Source: SAR324 cluster bacterium (GTDB lineage Bacteria; SAR324; NAC60-12). From it: a stretch of DNA of 49,613 nucleotides. Shown here piece by piece: positions 36,607-45,078 of this stretch (its first letter is position 1; each line of letters begins with the position of its first letter). The translations under genes and the position numbers were made by a program. The notes beneath the pieces are model-generated. The model worked only from the letters and a program-made list of their open reading frames with translations. It had not been told where the DNA came from and ran no database searches. Where the stretch lies: positions 1-49,613 of the forward strand of contig JADFZZ010000037.1 in the NCBI GenBank assembly GCA_015232315.1, read 5' to 3'.

Positions 36607-37584
36607 TCATTGTCCCGTATAGCGCACGGCAATCATGGTCATGTCATCATCCCGGGGCCGATTCATGGTAAAACCAATCTGCAGAGTCACCAATTTTGAT
36701 AATATTTCTTTCAGAGGCAATTGCCGATATTCCCTCAGTAAGGCCACCACCTTTGTAAGGCCAAGCTGTTCATAGGTGTTGTTGAACGCTTCTGTCAGGC
36801 CATCTGTATATAAAAAGACCAGATCGCCCAGGCTCAAACAATATTCTTTTTCTTTGAATTTGATGAGATTGCCTGGAATAATCCCCAATAAAGGGCCGGA
36901 CGGGTTCAGCATGAGGGGCGCCGCCCCTGAGGCCGGAATGATCAGTACATCCGGATGCCCGCAATTGGAAATTCGCAATCGACCATCATTAAAAATACGA
37001 AGAAATACCCCGGACAAAAATCGGTCTTCAGGAAGATGATTCACAAAAATATGATTCATTTGTTCCATCACCCGGACCAAGGAAGGCTCGTCCTCATGCT
37101 GGATGAGAACCATGTAGGCCATGATGGTACTCAGCGCCGCGCCAACCCCATGGCCGGTGGCATCACCCAGAAAAATATCCACCCGATCTGTAAGATTGTT
37201 CACCATGTGGTAAATATCTCCCGAAACATGGGAATGAGGGAAATAGAGGCTTTCAATCTGCAAAAAAGAAGGCTGCTGGTCGAGTTCAAAAATCTGTTTC
37301 TGGATTTCTGCGGCAATTTTAAGATCTGCCTGCAATTCGTGATTCTGTTTTTCCAGTATATTGGATGTCCGGCGTAATTCATCGGTCAGGTCTTTGAGCA
37401 CCAACTGATTTTTATCATTGATCTTCAACAGTCGGCTCATCTGCTTATACAATTTTTTGTAATCGGTAAGCAGTTCACAAAAAGCGGCATTGATCTGTTC
37501 CGGCGAACAATTCAGGCTGTCCAGAATGGCTTCTGCCTTGCTGATGGCACGCTCCTCCCGTGAAAACAGGGAATCCTCACTCAT
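36607..37584 (-). CDS. Stand-alone PP2C-type phosphatase (SpoIIE family)
   Basis: The 325-residue cytoplasmic Ser/Thr phosphatase has a helical, coiled-coil N-terminus (about 1-95, LLKINDKNQLVLKDLTDEL...). The SpoIIE domain follows with SHVSGDIYHM, GDATGHGVGAALSTIMA, FLYTDGLTEAF and RDDDMTMIAVRY, so the metal-binding acids are all present. Its start overlaps the SiaC stop (ATGA). The PHSHVSGDIY, GVxAALSTIMA and HLPxDRF wording matches the PP2C domain of giant kinase 1 closely. It should dephosphorylate SiaC or a related protein; this follows from gene order, not from sequence. Confidence 0.92.
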   Translation of the reverse strand: MSEDSLFSREERAISKAEAILDSLNCSPEQINAAFCELLTDYKKLYKQMSRLLKINDKNQLVLKDLTDELRRTSNILEKQNHELQADLKIAAEIQKQIFELDQQPSFLQIESLYFPHSHVSGDIYHMVNNLTDRVDIFLGDATGHGVGAALSTIMAYMVLIQHEDEPSLVRVMEQMNHIFVNHLPEDRFLSGVFLRIFNDGRLRISNCGHPDVLIIPASGAAPLMLNPSGPLLGIIPGNLIKFKEKEYCLSLGDLVFLYTDGLTEAFNNTYEQLGLTKVVALLREYRQLPLKEILSKLVTLQIGFTMNRPRDDDMTMIAVRYTGQ

Positions 37585-37952
37585 TTGCAGACCAGATTGA
37601 AGGTTAAACGTTCCAGGTCTTCCTTGAATTCCTCACCATATTCCAGAGCACTGTCATTTTCAGCGTCATAAATCCAGTTCACAGTGATATTTTTTCCGTC
37701 TTTGGCGGCATCTTCCAGCGTATCAAACAAATCCAGAAACACCTTGGAGGAACTGCTGTTGAAATAAATGATTTCCATGTTGAGAATGAGGTTTCCCTCT
37801 GCCGCCAGAGCCTGTTTGAGCCAGGCCATGACAGGTGCATAGAATTCAGCGGTATTTTCCGGATAGGATTCCCCCTGCATCACCAGCGGGTGTTCCAGGG
37901 CAAAATCAATGTGTGGTGTGAAACGGGTTTTTTCGATGAACAAACGATCCAT
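37581..37952 (-). CDS. siaC: SiaC-family regulatory phosphoprotein
   Basis: The 123-residue protein belongs to the SiaC/DUF1987 family, switch proteins whose phosphorylation state controls an effector (SiaD, a diguanylate cyclase, in Pseudomonas). The signature MEIIYFNSSSSKVFLDLFD lies at 59-77; the known phosphosite loop corresponds to the Ser cluster at 66-69, where Ser replaces the usual Thr. A strong AAGGAG site precedes the ATG. It is in an operon with SiaB and two PP2C phosphatases. No diguanylate cyclase lies in the window, so the target is open. Confidence 0.88.
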   Translation of the reverse strand: MDRLFIEKTRFTPHIDFALEHPLVMQGESYPENTAEFYAPVMAWLKQALAAEGNLILNMEIIYFNSSSSKVFLDLFDTLEDAAKDGKNITVNWIYDAENDSALEYGEEFKEDLERLTFNLVCK

Positions 37953-37963
37953 AGCAACACTCC

Positions 37964-38515
37964 TTAAATGACCGTTTTTAAAGTAAAATAGGCATAATTC
38001 CGATCAAGAACTTCAAAATGATATTCAATCGGCTTGGTCGCTTTCCGTGCCATTTCAATAAAACCCAGTCCTGCGCCCTTGCTTTCAGAATCTGGTTCCA
38101 ACCGTCGCTGTTCCTTGTAATACTGCTTCAATTCATCCTTGTTCATCTTCCTGATGATTTCCAGTTTGACAGTCAAACGCTCCACATCATCCAGACGAAT
38201 CTTGTTGCCGCAGGTGACAAAATATTCATCCCCTTTATGACCGACTGTCAGCATGCCCACCTTCAGCGCGTCTTCCAGATTATCCGGGGACGGGGTGAGT
38301 TTTTCAGCGGAATAATGCACGATGTTCTGTGTCTGCTCAATCACCATGGAAAATATTTTGATGATGGTGGACGCATTGGTTTCAGCATATTCCAGTCTAT
38401 GTTTGATGAGATCGCCCAGTTCCACAATGGCTTTCTGTGTGATGGGTCCACTGAAACAAAAAAAGATCCCCTCCTGATTCAGTTGATCCTGAAGCTGATA
38501 CATATTCTCAATCAT
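37964..38515 (-). CDS. siaB: SiaB-family protein kinase
   Basis: The 183-residue protein is of the SiaB family, GHKL-fold Ser/Thr kinases that phosphorylate SiaC. Visible are SGPITQKAIVELGDLIKHRL near the N-terminus and the ATP-lid-like KGAGLGFIEMARKA near 145-158. The fold is read from these motifs only. Its start overlaps the stop of the ankyrin-REC-PP2C gene (ATGA) and it ends 11 bases before siaC. Confidence 0.85.
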   Translation of the reverse strand: MIENMYQLQDQLNQEGIFFCFSGPITQKAIVELGDLIKHRLEYAETNASTIIKIFSMVIEQTQNIVHYSAEKLTPSPDNLEDALKVGMLTVGHKGDEYFVTCGNKIRLDDVERLTVKLEIIRKMNKDELKQYYKEQRRLEPDSESKGAGLGFIEMARKATKPIEYHFEVLDRNYAYFTLKTVI

Positions 38516-40320
38516 GCAAAACCTCCGTCATGCCTGCGCACAAAAGACGCGGGATCGAATCCCACAAGAGTGATATCATCAATCTGATCATAAGTATTTT
38601 TATACGTGTGAAAATTTGCCAGCACCTGTTCCTTTTGTTCGTCCACAGGAAGAGACAGGCCATTCCGGAGTGACTCCATGAATCTTTTTTTCCCCCAGGG
38701 AAATCCCTTGTTTCCCCCCAGTTGGTCCATCAACCCGTCGGTTGCCATATAGCATTTCATCCCGGAGGTCAACGACAGCGTATTGTCGGTAAAGTTAAAG
38801 GATAAATCGGATCGTTTATAGCCCACACTTTCCCGATCGCCCGGAATGGACCGGATTCCAGCCCCATCCGTATAAAACAGGGGCAGGTTGGCCCCGGCAT
38901 AAACCAGACATTTTTGATCAGGTTTGACCCAGCAAATACCAATATCCAGACCATCATCCGACATGGATTCATGGTGATCCTGATGCAGTGCTTTCTTGAT
39001 GGTCACATTCAGTTTTCTCAGAATCTCACCCGGTGACTCGCAATTTTCATAGAGAATAATCCTGCGCAAGGCCGTGGACGCCATCATGGTGATAAACGCG
39101 CCCGGTACACCATGCCCGGTACAATCCACGACCGCGATCAAAAATTGATCCCCCATGAAATGCGTCACAAAAAAATCACCACCCACAATATCCCTTGGCA
39201 TCCAGATCACAAAACAGTCCGGCAAACTGGCTCGAATTCTCTCAATATCGGGCAGAATCGAACGCTGGATCCGTGTGGCATACCGGATGCTGTCCATGGT
39301 TTTTTTGTTGGATTGTTCCAACGCGACATGTTGTTGTTGAAGTTGTGCCAGCACTTTTTGTAATTCGGCGGTGCGTTCTTCCACCTTGTTTTCGAGTTCC
39401 CGTCGATGCTGTTCCAGTTCATTCTGCAGTGTCTGGCGGGCGATGGCATAATGAATGGTTCGGAGCAACAGGGATTCATCCGTATTTTTTTTAACCAGAT
39501 AATGCTGTGCCCCCTGCTGAATCAAACGCTCCCCGAGGATTTCATCATCGGTACCTGTCAGTACGACCACAGGAATCAGCCGTGCCTGTTTTTTGATGTG
39601 ATAAAACGTATCAATTCCCGAACTGTCCGGCAGATGCAGGTCCAGCAGAATCATGATGAAATGTGTGTCTGTCAGCAATTGCAGCGCATCCTGCAAACGT
39701 TCCGCCAACAGCACTTCATAGCGTGAATGTTCCAGCATACGGATCAGCATGCGCGCCTGAAACGGACTGTCTTCCACCAGCAGGATTTTTTGTTTCACCG
39801 GTTCGGCCTGCGGCTGTTCCTGCACTGAAGCCTCCCCGGATGTGGGGGCCTGTGTTGGCTGAAACAAAGAGGCGATTTCCAGCTTTTTTTCATGAAGCGC
39901 CCATTCCCATGCGGTTCGGGAAAAGCGTTTATCGGCAATCTCTGTCGAGGCTCCCTGCCGAAGCAGAAGTTCCACAAATCCCTGATGTCCCTGACAGACC
40001 GCCAAGATCAGGGCGGTTCGGCCATCCAGTCGCTGGAGATTCAGATTTGCGTTTTTGGAAAGCAGGAGTCTGACGATATCCATATGTCCGTGAAACACGG
40101 CCAGCATCAGGGCATTCCACCCCAGATAACCCTGAAAATCAATCTTGGCTCCGGCATGGATGAGTTTTTCAGCAACCGGATATTTCCCGTCATTGGCGGC
40201 AATCATCAAGGCCGTCATCCCTCTGTGATCAATCGCATTCACATCCTGTCCCTGTTTGAGGGATTGCGCTATTGCTGAAATGTCACCGGACTGGATCTGT
40301 TGAAACCATGAACTCTGCAT
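38512..40320 (-). CDS. Ankyrin - receiver (REC) - coiled coil - PP2C (SpoIIE) phosphatase
   Basis: The 602-residue protein has four ankyrin repeats (about 5-155; DHRGMTALMIAANDG, LDGRTALILAVCQG). The REC domain (177-295) has the acidic pair E183-D184, phospho-Asp 227 in ILLDLHLPD, T255 and K277, all intact. A coiled coil (about 297-350) precedes a SpoIIE phosphatase (about 360-595: RDIVGGDFF, VDCTGHGVPGAF, YMATDGLMDQ, IDDITLVGF). It fills the place of SiaA, but REC replaces the membrane sensor of SiaA. Phosphorylation at D227 should control the phosphatase. It is translationally coupled to siaB and divergent from the CheA-like gene, the likely phosphate donor. Confidence 0.93.
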   Translation of the reverse strand: MQSSWFQQIQSGDISAIAQSLKQGQDVNAIDHRGMTALMIAANDGKYPVAEKLIHAGAKIDFQGYLGWNALMLAVFHGHMDIVRLLLSKNANLNLQRLDGRTALILAVCQGHQGFVELLLRQGASTEIADKRFSRTAWEWALHEKKLEIASLFQPTQAPTSGEASVQEQPQAEPVKQKILLVEDSPFQARMLIRMLEHSRYEVLLAERLQDALQLLTDTHFIMILLDLHLPDSSGIDTFYHIKKQARLIPVVVLTGTDDEILGERLIQQGAQHYLVKKNTDESLLLRTIHYAIARQTLQNELEQHRRELENKVEERTAELQKVLAQLQQQHVALEQSNKKTMDSIRYATRIQRSILPDIERIRASLPDCFVIWMPRDIVGGDFFVTHFMGDQFLIAVVDCTGHGVPGAFITMMASTALRRIILYENCESPGEILRKLNVTIKKALHQDHHESMSDDGLDIGICWVKPDQKCLVYAGANLPLFYTDGAGIRSIPGDRESVGYKRSDLSFNFTDNTLSLTSGMKCYMATDGLMDQLGGNKGFPWGKKRFMESLRNGLSLPVDEQKEQVLANFHTYKNTYDQIDDITLVGFDPASFVRRHDGGFA

Positions 40321-40352
40321 GAAACCTTACCTTGATCATCGCATGGAAAGTA

Positions 40353-40407
40353 TTGTCTTTGCATCTGCTGACGCATATATACGGTTTCAAGAAACATGTA
40401 CAGTACA
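40353..40407 (+). promoter_or_regulatory. Promoter and palindrome before the CheA-like gene
   Basis: TTGTCT (40353-40358) and TATATA (40376-40381) lie 17 bases apart, a good sigma-70 pair. TGTACAGTACA, a perfect 11-base palindrome (40397-40407), begins about where transcription would start and could be an operator. The location supports translation from 40436 rather than from the longer upstream frame. Confidence 0.45.
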
Positions 40408-40435
40408 ATTTCAAACCAGACAAGGCCGTATCAGT

Positions 40436-42694
40436 ATGGATGAACATCAAGCGCTTTTAGTGAATTTTTTGGAAGAAAGCCGTGCGCTCATGGCTCAGAT
40501 TGAATCTGCCCTGATGGACCTGCCAATTCTGCGGAACGAACAGCGGATTCATGGCAGTCTGGAAGAAATCTGGCACGGATTTCACAGCATCAAAGGCTCC
40601 TCCGGTTTTCTCAATCTGCCGGCCCTCCAGAAGGTGTCTCAAACCATGGAATCGGTGTTCAAGCACATGGCCCGTGACCTCACCCTTGTCGACCGCATAC
40701 CGATTGATGCCCTGCTCAATGTGTGTGAGGTGTTTTACAAAGCTCTCGATGCGATACAGATCAATCTGAATGACAACGATCTCGACTTTGAACTTCAGGA
40801 ATCGCTCATCCCGCTGAACCAGTTTTTTAGCAGCACCCTGCTTGTCGCAGAAATGACGACCTCGCCTACAGAATCCTTGGATGAAACCATCAAACTGGAC
40901 CCCGTCATGTTCAAAGAGTTTCTGTCCGAGGCCCATGGCACTCTGGAAATCGCTGAACAAACTCTGCTGGAAATTTCAAGACTCCATGAGGGCGAAAATC
41001 CGTCAGACCTGATCTATGCGGCTTTTCGTCTGTTGCATACCCTCAAGGGCAATTCAGCGATGCTCAAGATTGAACCGATGTCCCAACTGGCACATCAGGC
41101 GGAAAGCCTGTTAAAAAAAATGCAGGAACATAAAGTGCCAATTCAGAAAAATATCCCGCTTCTGCTGAAAAGCATGGATGTCTTCTGGGAGGCTCTGGAA
41201 GATCTTGAAACAAAAAAGACGTTGGATGTCCATGCGTTTGAAGCGATGACCCAAAAACTGAATGCCGCCATGCACAACACCGGGGTTGTCAGCACCAATA
41301 TGGAAGGGGATCTGCCCTTGGGAACCATTCTGGCACATTTGGGCTATGTGGATCCTGAAGAAGTAGAAATCGCGCTCAAACGTCAGCGTTCCAACATTGG
41401 CGAATTGCTGATGGAAATGGGTGCTGTCAGTCAGGCAGAATTGGAACATGCGCTTCAGTGCCAGGAAGATCTCCGCAAGCAACAGAAACAATCCGCAGGT
41501 TCCGCTAAACAGGAACAGAATGTCCTCCGGGTCAATCTGAAAAAAGTGGAAAAACTGGTTGATCTGGTAGGGGAACTGGTCATTTCAGAGTCTATGGTGT
41601 TTCAGCATCCAACGATCCATAACCATGGCGATGGTCAATTTGAAAGTTTGTGTCAGCAACATCGCAATTATATCCGCCAGCTTCAAGACTCCGCACTTTC
41701 GATGCGAATGCTACCGATTGCGCCGTTGTTCAATAAATTGCAGAGACTTGTGCTGGAAACCTCTCAAAAGCTGGGAAAACAGGCCGAACTGGTCACCCTT
41801 GGCGAAGCTGTGGAAATGGACAAAACCGTGCTGGATCTGATTGCGGATCCCCTGCTCCACATCATCCGGAATTCGCTGGACCATGGCATCGAATCCGCTC
41901 AATCGAGACTGGCCGCTCAGAAATCATCCAAGGGTACTATTTCACTGGAAGCCCGGCATGTGGGAAGTGAAGTGTGGTTCATTGTTCAGGACGATGGCCG
42001 TGGTCTGGATCGTGAAAAAATCAGAAAAAAAGCACTTCAACAAAATTTAATTGAAGAACAAGGAATTTATTCTGACCCGCAAATCTGGGCATTGATCATG
42101 CGCCCCGGATTTTCCACAGTGGACAATGTGACTGATATTTCCGGCAGGGGGGTCGGCATGGATGTGGTTCAGAAAAATATTGATCAGTTGAAGGGCAGCA
42201 TTTTGATTGACTCCATGCCTGAAAAAGGAACCACCTTCACCTTGCGGATTCCACTGACACTGGCGTTGATTGACGGCATGATCACCAGGGTTGGCGATTC
42301 CCGCTACATCATTCCGATTGATTCTATCCGTGAAATCATTCAACCCGGAGAAGTGGATTGCAGTGAACTTTTGAATAAAGGAGAAATTCTCAATCTCAGA
42401 GGTACGCCAGTGAAGGTGGTACGCCTGCATTTGCTGGATGGAACAGAACCCCGGCATTCCCGACTCCATGCGGGAACCATGATCATCCTTGAATCAGACC
42501 GGGAACAGATTGCGCTGTTTCTGGATGAGGTTCTGGGACAACAGCAATTCACGGTTAAGGCGCTTCCCCGTGTATTTCAGCATGTGCCCTGGCTGATGGG
42601 ATGCACCATCATGGGCGATGGTGGTATCAGCCTGATCCTTGACTGTCGGAAATTAATCCATGCCATAGCCTCAACAGGAACATCATCCATTTGA
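40436..42694 (+). CDS. CheA-like histidine kinase with two Hpt domains
   Basis: The 752-residue kinase starts at MDEHQ (ATG 40436; an in-frame upstream start at 40319 would run through the promoter). Two Hpt domains carry phospho-His candidates H50 (FHSIKGSSGF) and H201 (LLHTLKGNSAM). Residues about 292-345 (LGTILAHLGYVDPEEVEIAL) resemble an MshE-N/GspE-N type repeat where CheA normally has P2. The dimerisation and ATPase parts (IIRNSLDHGIE, DDGRGLD, ISGRGVGMDVV) are intact and a CheW-like domain closes the protein. No CheW, CheR, CheB or receptor gene is near. It is divergent from the REC-PP2C gene, its probable partner. Confidence 0.92.
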   Translation: MDEHQALLVNFLEESRALMAQIESALMDLPILRNEQRIHGSLEEIWHGFHSIKGSSGFLNLPALQKVSQTMESVFKHMARDLTLVDRIPIDALLNVCEVFYKALDAIQINLNDNDLDFELQESLIPLNQFFSSTLLVAEMTTSPTESLDETIKLDPVMFKEFLSEAHGTLEIAEQTLLEISRLHEGENPSDLIYAAFRLLHTLKGNSAMLKIEPMSQLAHQAESLLKKMQEHKVPIQKNIPLLLKSMDVFWEALEDLETKKTLDVHAFEAMTQKLNAAMHNTGVVSTNMEGDLPLGTILAHLGYVDPEEVEIALKRQRSNIGELLMEMGAVSQAELEHALQCQEDLRKQQKQSAGSAKQEQNVLRVNLKKVEKLVDLVGELVISESMVFQHPTIHNHGDGQFESLCQQHRNYIRQLQDSALSMRMLPIAPLFNKLQRLVLETSQKLGKQAELVTLGEAVEMDKTVLDLIADPLLHIIRNSLDHGIESAQSRLAAQKSSKGTISLEARHVGSEVWFIVQDDGRGLDREKIRKKALQQNLIEEQGIYSDPQIWALIMRPGFSTVDNVTDISGRGVGMDVVQKNIDQLKGSILIDSMPEKGTTFTLRIPLTLALIDGMITRVGDSRYIIPIDSIREIIQPGEVDCSELLNKGEILNLRGTPVKVVRLHLLDGTEPRHSRLHAGTMIILESDREQIALFLDEVLGQQQFTVKALPRVFQHVPWLMGCTIMGDGGISLILDCRKLIHAIASTGTSSI

Positions 42695-43062
42695 ATTATG
42701 GTTCTGTTCTCAGTGGCAGTTTGCCCTCGTCCAAACTAAAACTGGTTCAAGCATGGATTGAAATCCACGGCTACCAACTTAACCCGATACAGATGGTCGT
42801 AAAATTGTAGACAAAATTGTCCGTCCTGCCTGACCCTTGCATGGGTTCTCTAATTCATTGAATTTACAAAGTGTATCGGCTTACGTTGATAGCCGTTTTT
42901 TTCAAAGTTCGGCGTTCCCCACAAAAACCTGAACTCACCGTTCGATTCAAAATATATCTCCCTGTATTCATGATAACCTTTGTTGTTTATGTACAAAATG
43001 TTGGACATATTACCAAACAATGATTATACATGTACAATAAACCTTACAATAAGGAGGATATT
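42695..43062. other. Intergenic region before the toxin-antitoxin pair
   Basis: Apart from the yefM promoter and operator near 42990-43036, I see no gene, hairpin terminator or repeat in this 368-base stretch. The right half is markedly AT-rich. Confidence 0.5.
42990..43036 (+). promoter_or_regulatory. yefM-yoeB promoter with two TGTACA operator boxes
   Basis: TGTACA occurs at 42990-42995 and at 43031-43036. Between and touching them is a promoter-like pair TTGGAC (43001-43006) and TATACA (43025-43030) with an 18-base spacer. TGTACA is the known core of YefM operators, so the pair should autorepress. Confidence 0.6.
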
Positions 43063-43317
43063 ATGAGAGTTGTCAATTTTAGTGAGGCAAGAAACAATTT
43101 AAAATCGATTCTGGATCAGGTAGTAGCTGATGCGGATTATACGGTAATTACTCGTCGAGATTCTGAAAACGCTGTAGTGATGTCCCTGGACACATTCAAT
43201 AGTTATATGGAGACGGTACATCTTCTTCGCTCACCAGCCAATGCGGCCCATTTAGCCAAATCAATTGAACAATATAAAAATGGAATCATTCAAGAAAGAG
43301 AATTGATCCATGAGTAG
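43063..43317 (+). CDS. yefM: YefM/Phd-family antitoxin
   Basis: The 84-residue protein starts at ATG 43063 after a strong AAGGAGG; an upstream in-frame ATG at 43030 lies inside the operator. It begins MRVVNFSEARNNLKSILDQV, the DNA-binding N-terminus of YefM, followed by TVITRRDSENAVVMSLDTF. The C-terminal part should bind and inhibit the toxin. It overlaps yoeB by eight bases. Confidence 0.93.
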   Translation: MRVVNFSEARNNLKSILDQVVADADYTVITRRDSENAVVMSLDTFNSYMETVHLLRSPANAAHLAKSIEQYKNGIIQERELIHE

Positions 43318-43570
43318 AAAATTAGCCTGGACTGATGAAGCATGGGAAGGATATCTCTATTGGCAATCTCAGGATAAGAAAACATTAAAACGGATCAATA
43401 AATTGGTTGAAGATATTAAAAGACAACCGTTTGATGGGATTGGAAAGCCTGAAGCATTGAGGGAAAATTTATCGGGATTTTGGTCTCGTCGAATTGATGA
43501 TACCAACCGATTAGTATATGCAGTGGATGAAATTTATATTACTGTGATTTCATGCAGATATCACTATTAA
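43310..43570 (+). CDS. yoeB: YoeB/Txe-family mRNA interferase toxin
   Basis: The 86-residue ribosome-dependent endonuclease of the RelE superfamily reads LAWTDEAWEGYLYWQ, GIGKPEALRENLSGFWSRRID, RLVYAVDE and ends CRYHY. These include the Glu, Arg and C-terminal His-Tyr that form the YoeB active site. All appear intact, so the toxin should be active. It is coupled to yefM. Base composition is more AT-rich than the neighbours, consistent with transfer. Confidence 0.94.
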   Translation: MSRKLAWTDEAWEGYLYWQSQDKKTLKRINKLVEDIKRQPFDGIGKPEALRENLSGFWSRRIDDTNRLVYAVDEIYITVISCRYHY

Positions 43571-43684
43571 ATTACATTAAAAAATCGAACAAGTCGTTCG
43601 AGACGGATTGCTTACAATGCGCGTTGCTCCGTTTCAGCAACCGGTGACCGATATGTGTTCGCCCAACAAAGAAAGAGAGATTCA

Positions 43685-44440
43685 ATGGATGACTACACGC
43701 TTCTGATCGACCTACATAAACAAGGTCATCGGCAAGGTCCAGGCGGTGATGCAGAAACAGAACAGGCTCTCAACCTCTCAATGATCAACCGTGATGCTCC
43801 GCTGAAGATTGCGGATATTGGTTGTGGTACAGGTGCGTCCACTCTTCTGCTTGCAAAATTTTTGAAAAAGTCTCATATCACCGCGGTGGATTTTCTTCAG
43901 GACTTTCTGGATGTTCTAAACAAAAAAGCCGAAATCGCAGGAGTTGCAGACCGGATATCCACACTTACACGCGCCATGGATGACTTGCCATTCGCCGATG
44001 AAGAATTGGACGTCATTTGGTCGGAGGGCGCCATTTATAATATTGGCTTTGAGAAGGGCGTACAGGACTGGCGGCGTTACCTGAAGACAGACGGTCTCCT
44101 CGTTGTTTCAGAGATTACATGGATTTCGGATTCCCGGCCTGCGGAAATTCAGACTCATTGGGACAACGAATATTCCGAGATCAATTTGGCCTCCGCCAAA
44201 ATCAGGGTTCTGGAGAAGCACGGTTACTCACCCATCGGATACTTTGTTTTGCAGGAACACTGCTGGCTGGAAGAGTACTATCGCCCAATGCAAGCCAGAT
44301 TCGATGATTTCCTGAGTCAAAATGGCAACAGTAAAGAAGCATGTGAGATTGTGGCCGCCGAACGACACGAAATTGATCTTTACGAAAGAAACAAAGCTCA
44401 CGTTAGTTACGGGTGCTATATTGCAAGAAAACTGAGATAG
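43685..44440 (+). CDS. Class I SAM-dependent methyltransferase
   Basis: The product has 251 residues from ATG 43685 (AAAGAGAG upstream; the GTG at 43655 is less likely). Motif I is IADIGCGTGAST and acidic residue AVDFLQDFLD follows; the post-II region has LPFADEELDVIWSEGAIYNIG. This is the methyltransferase 11/25 type. Substrate is unknown. It stands alone after the toxin-antitoxin pair and may have arrived with it. Confidence 0.88.
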   Translation: MDDYTLLIDLHKQGHRQGPGGDAETEQALNLSMINRDAPLKIADIGCGTGASTLLLAKFLKKSHITAVDFLQDFLDVLNKKAEIAGVADRISTLTRAMDDLPFADEELDVIWSEGAIYNIGFEKGVQDWRRYLKTDGLLVVSEITWISDSRPAEIQTHWDNEYSEINLASAKIRVLEKHGYSPIGYFVLQEHCWLEEYYRPMQARFDDFLSQNGNSKEACEIVAAERHEIDLYERNKAHVSYGCYIARKLR

Positions 44441-44493
44441 AATGGCGAACAAAGATGACAACCACACCGATAATGTTCTTTTCCTGAGGTTCC

Positions 44494-45051
44494 ATGCTTG
44501 ATCTTATCCTGGATATTCTGCCATTTGTTGTTTTTGTGATTGGAAAACGATGGAAAGGACTCAAGGAAGGTATTCTTGCCAGCCTTTGTTTTGCCTCGTT
44601 GGCTTTGATTTATCACGGTATCACCAACGGTTTGGGGCCAGTGTTTATTTTTGTGCTGGTTTCATTGGGACTGTTTCTGCTGATGGGCTGGATTTCCTAT
44701 TCAAAACAGAATGAAGTCATTTTTAAATTACAGCCAGCTATCGCGGGAGGTGTGTTTGGTGTCATTTTGCTGATTGCGTTTTATGCTTTTGATTATTCTG
44801 TGTTGTTGGAACTCATGAAGGACATGGGACAATACATGCCTCCTGAATATCAGGGAACACTGGATAATCCCCAAATGAAATCCGTGCTGTATTTTCTGTC
44901 ACGAAATCTTGGCATGGGTTTGCTGATTCTTTCAGGCTTCATCACACTCGCGGCCTACAAACTGAGTGATTGGTGGTGGTTGACATTTCGTTTTGTGGGA
45001 TTTTATGTGGTGTTTTTTATTGCTATGATCTATGCCTACCAGACCCCATAA
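44494..45051 (+). CDS. YciB/septation-protein-like membrane protein
   Basis: The 185-residue protein has five to six hydrophobic helices. The opening LDLILDILPFVVFVIGKRWKG and the middle KLQPAIAGGVFGVILL resemble the IspZ/YciB family of inner-membrane proteins linked to envelope synthesis. The match is by pattern only. GAGGT lies just before the ATG. It begins a run of plus-strand housekeeping-type genes. Confidence 0.55.
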   Translation: MLDLILDILPFVVFVIGKRWKGLKEGILASLCFASLALIYHGITNGLGPVFIFVLVSLGLFLLMGWISYSKQNEVIFKLQPAIAGGVFGVILLIAFYAFDYSVLLELMKDMGQYMPPEYQGTLDNPQMKSVLYFLSRNLGMGLLILSGFITLAAYKLSDWWWLTFRFVGFYVVFFIAMIYAYQTP

Positions 45052-45078
45052 TTCTAACCCGCACTCTGAATAGCAACT

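Noticed and set aside
36362-36610. 82-codon minus-strand frame beyond the PP2C gene
   Set aside because: Pro/Gly-rich product comes from the C5/G5 hairpins and dispersed repeats.
40319-40435. N-terminal extension of the CheA-like kinase
   Set aside because: It would be antisense-adjacent to the ankyrin gene start, contains the probable promoter and adds no Hpt sequence; ATG 40436 fits better.
43591-43612. tRNA T-loop-like GTTCGAGAC
   Set aside because: No acceptor, D or anticodon stems can be drawn around it.
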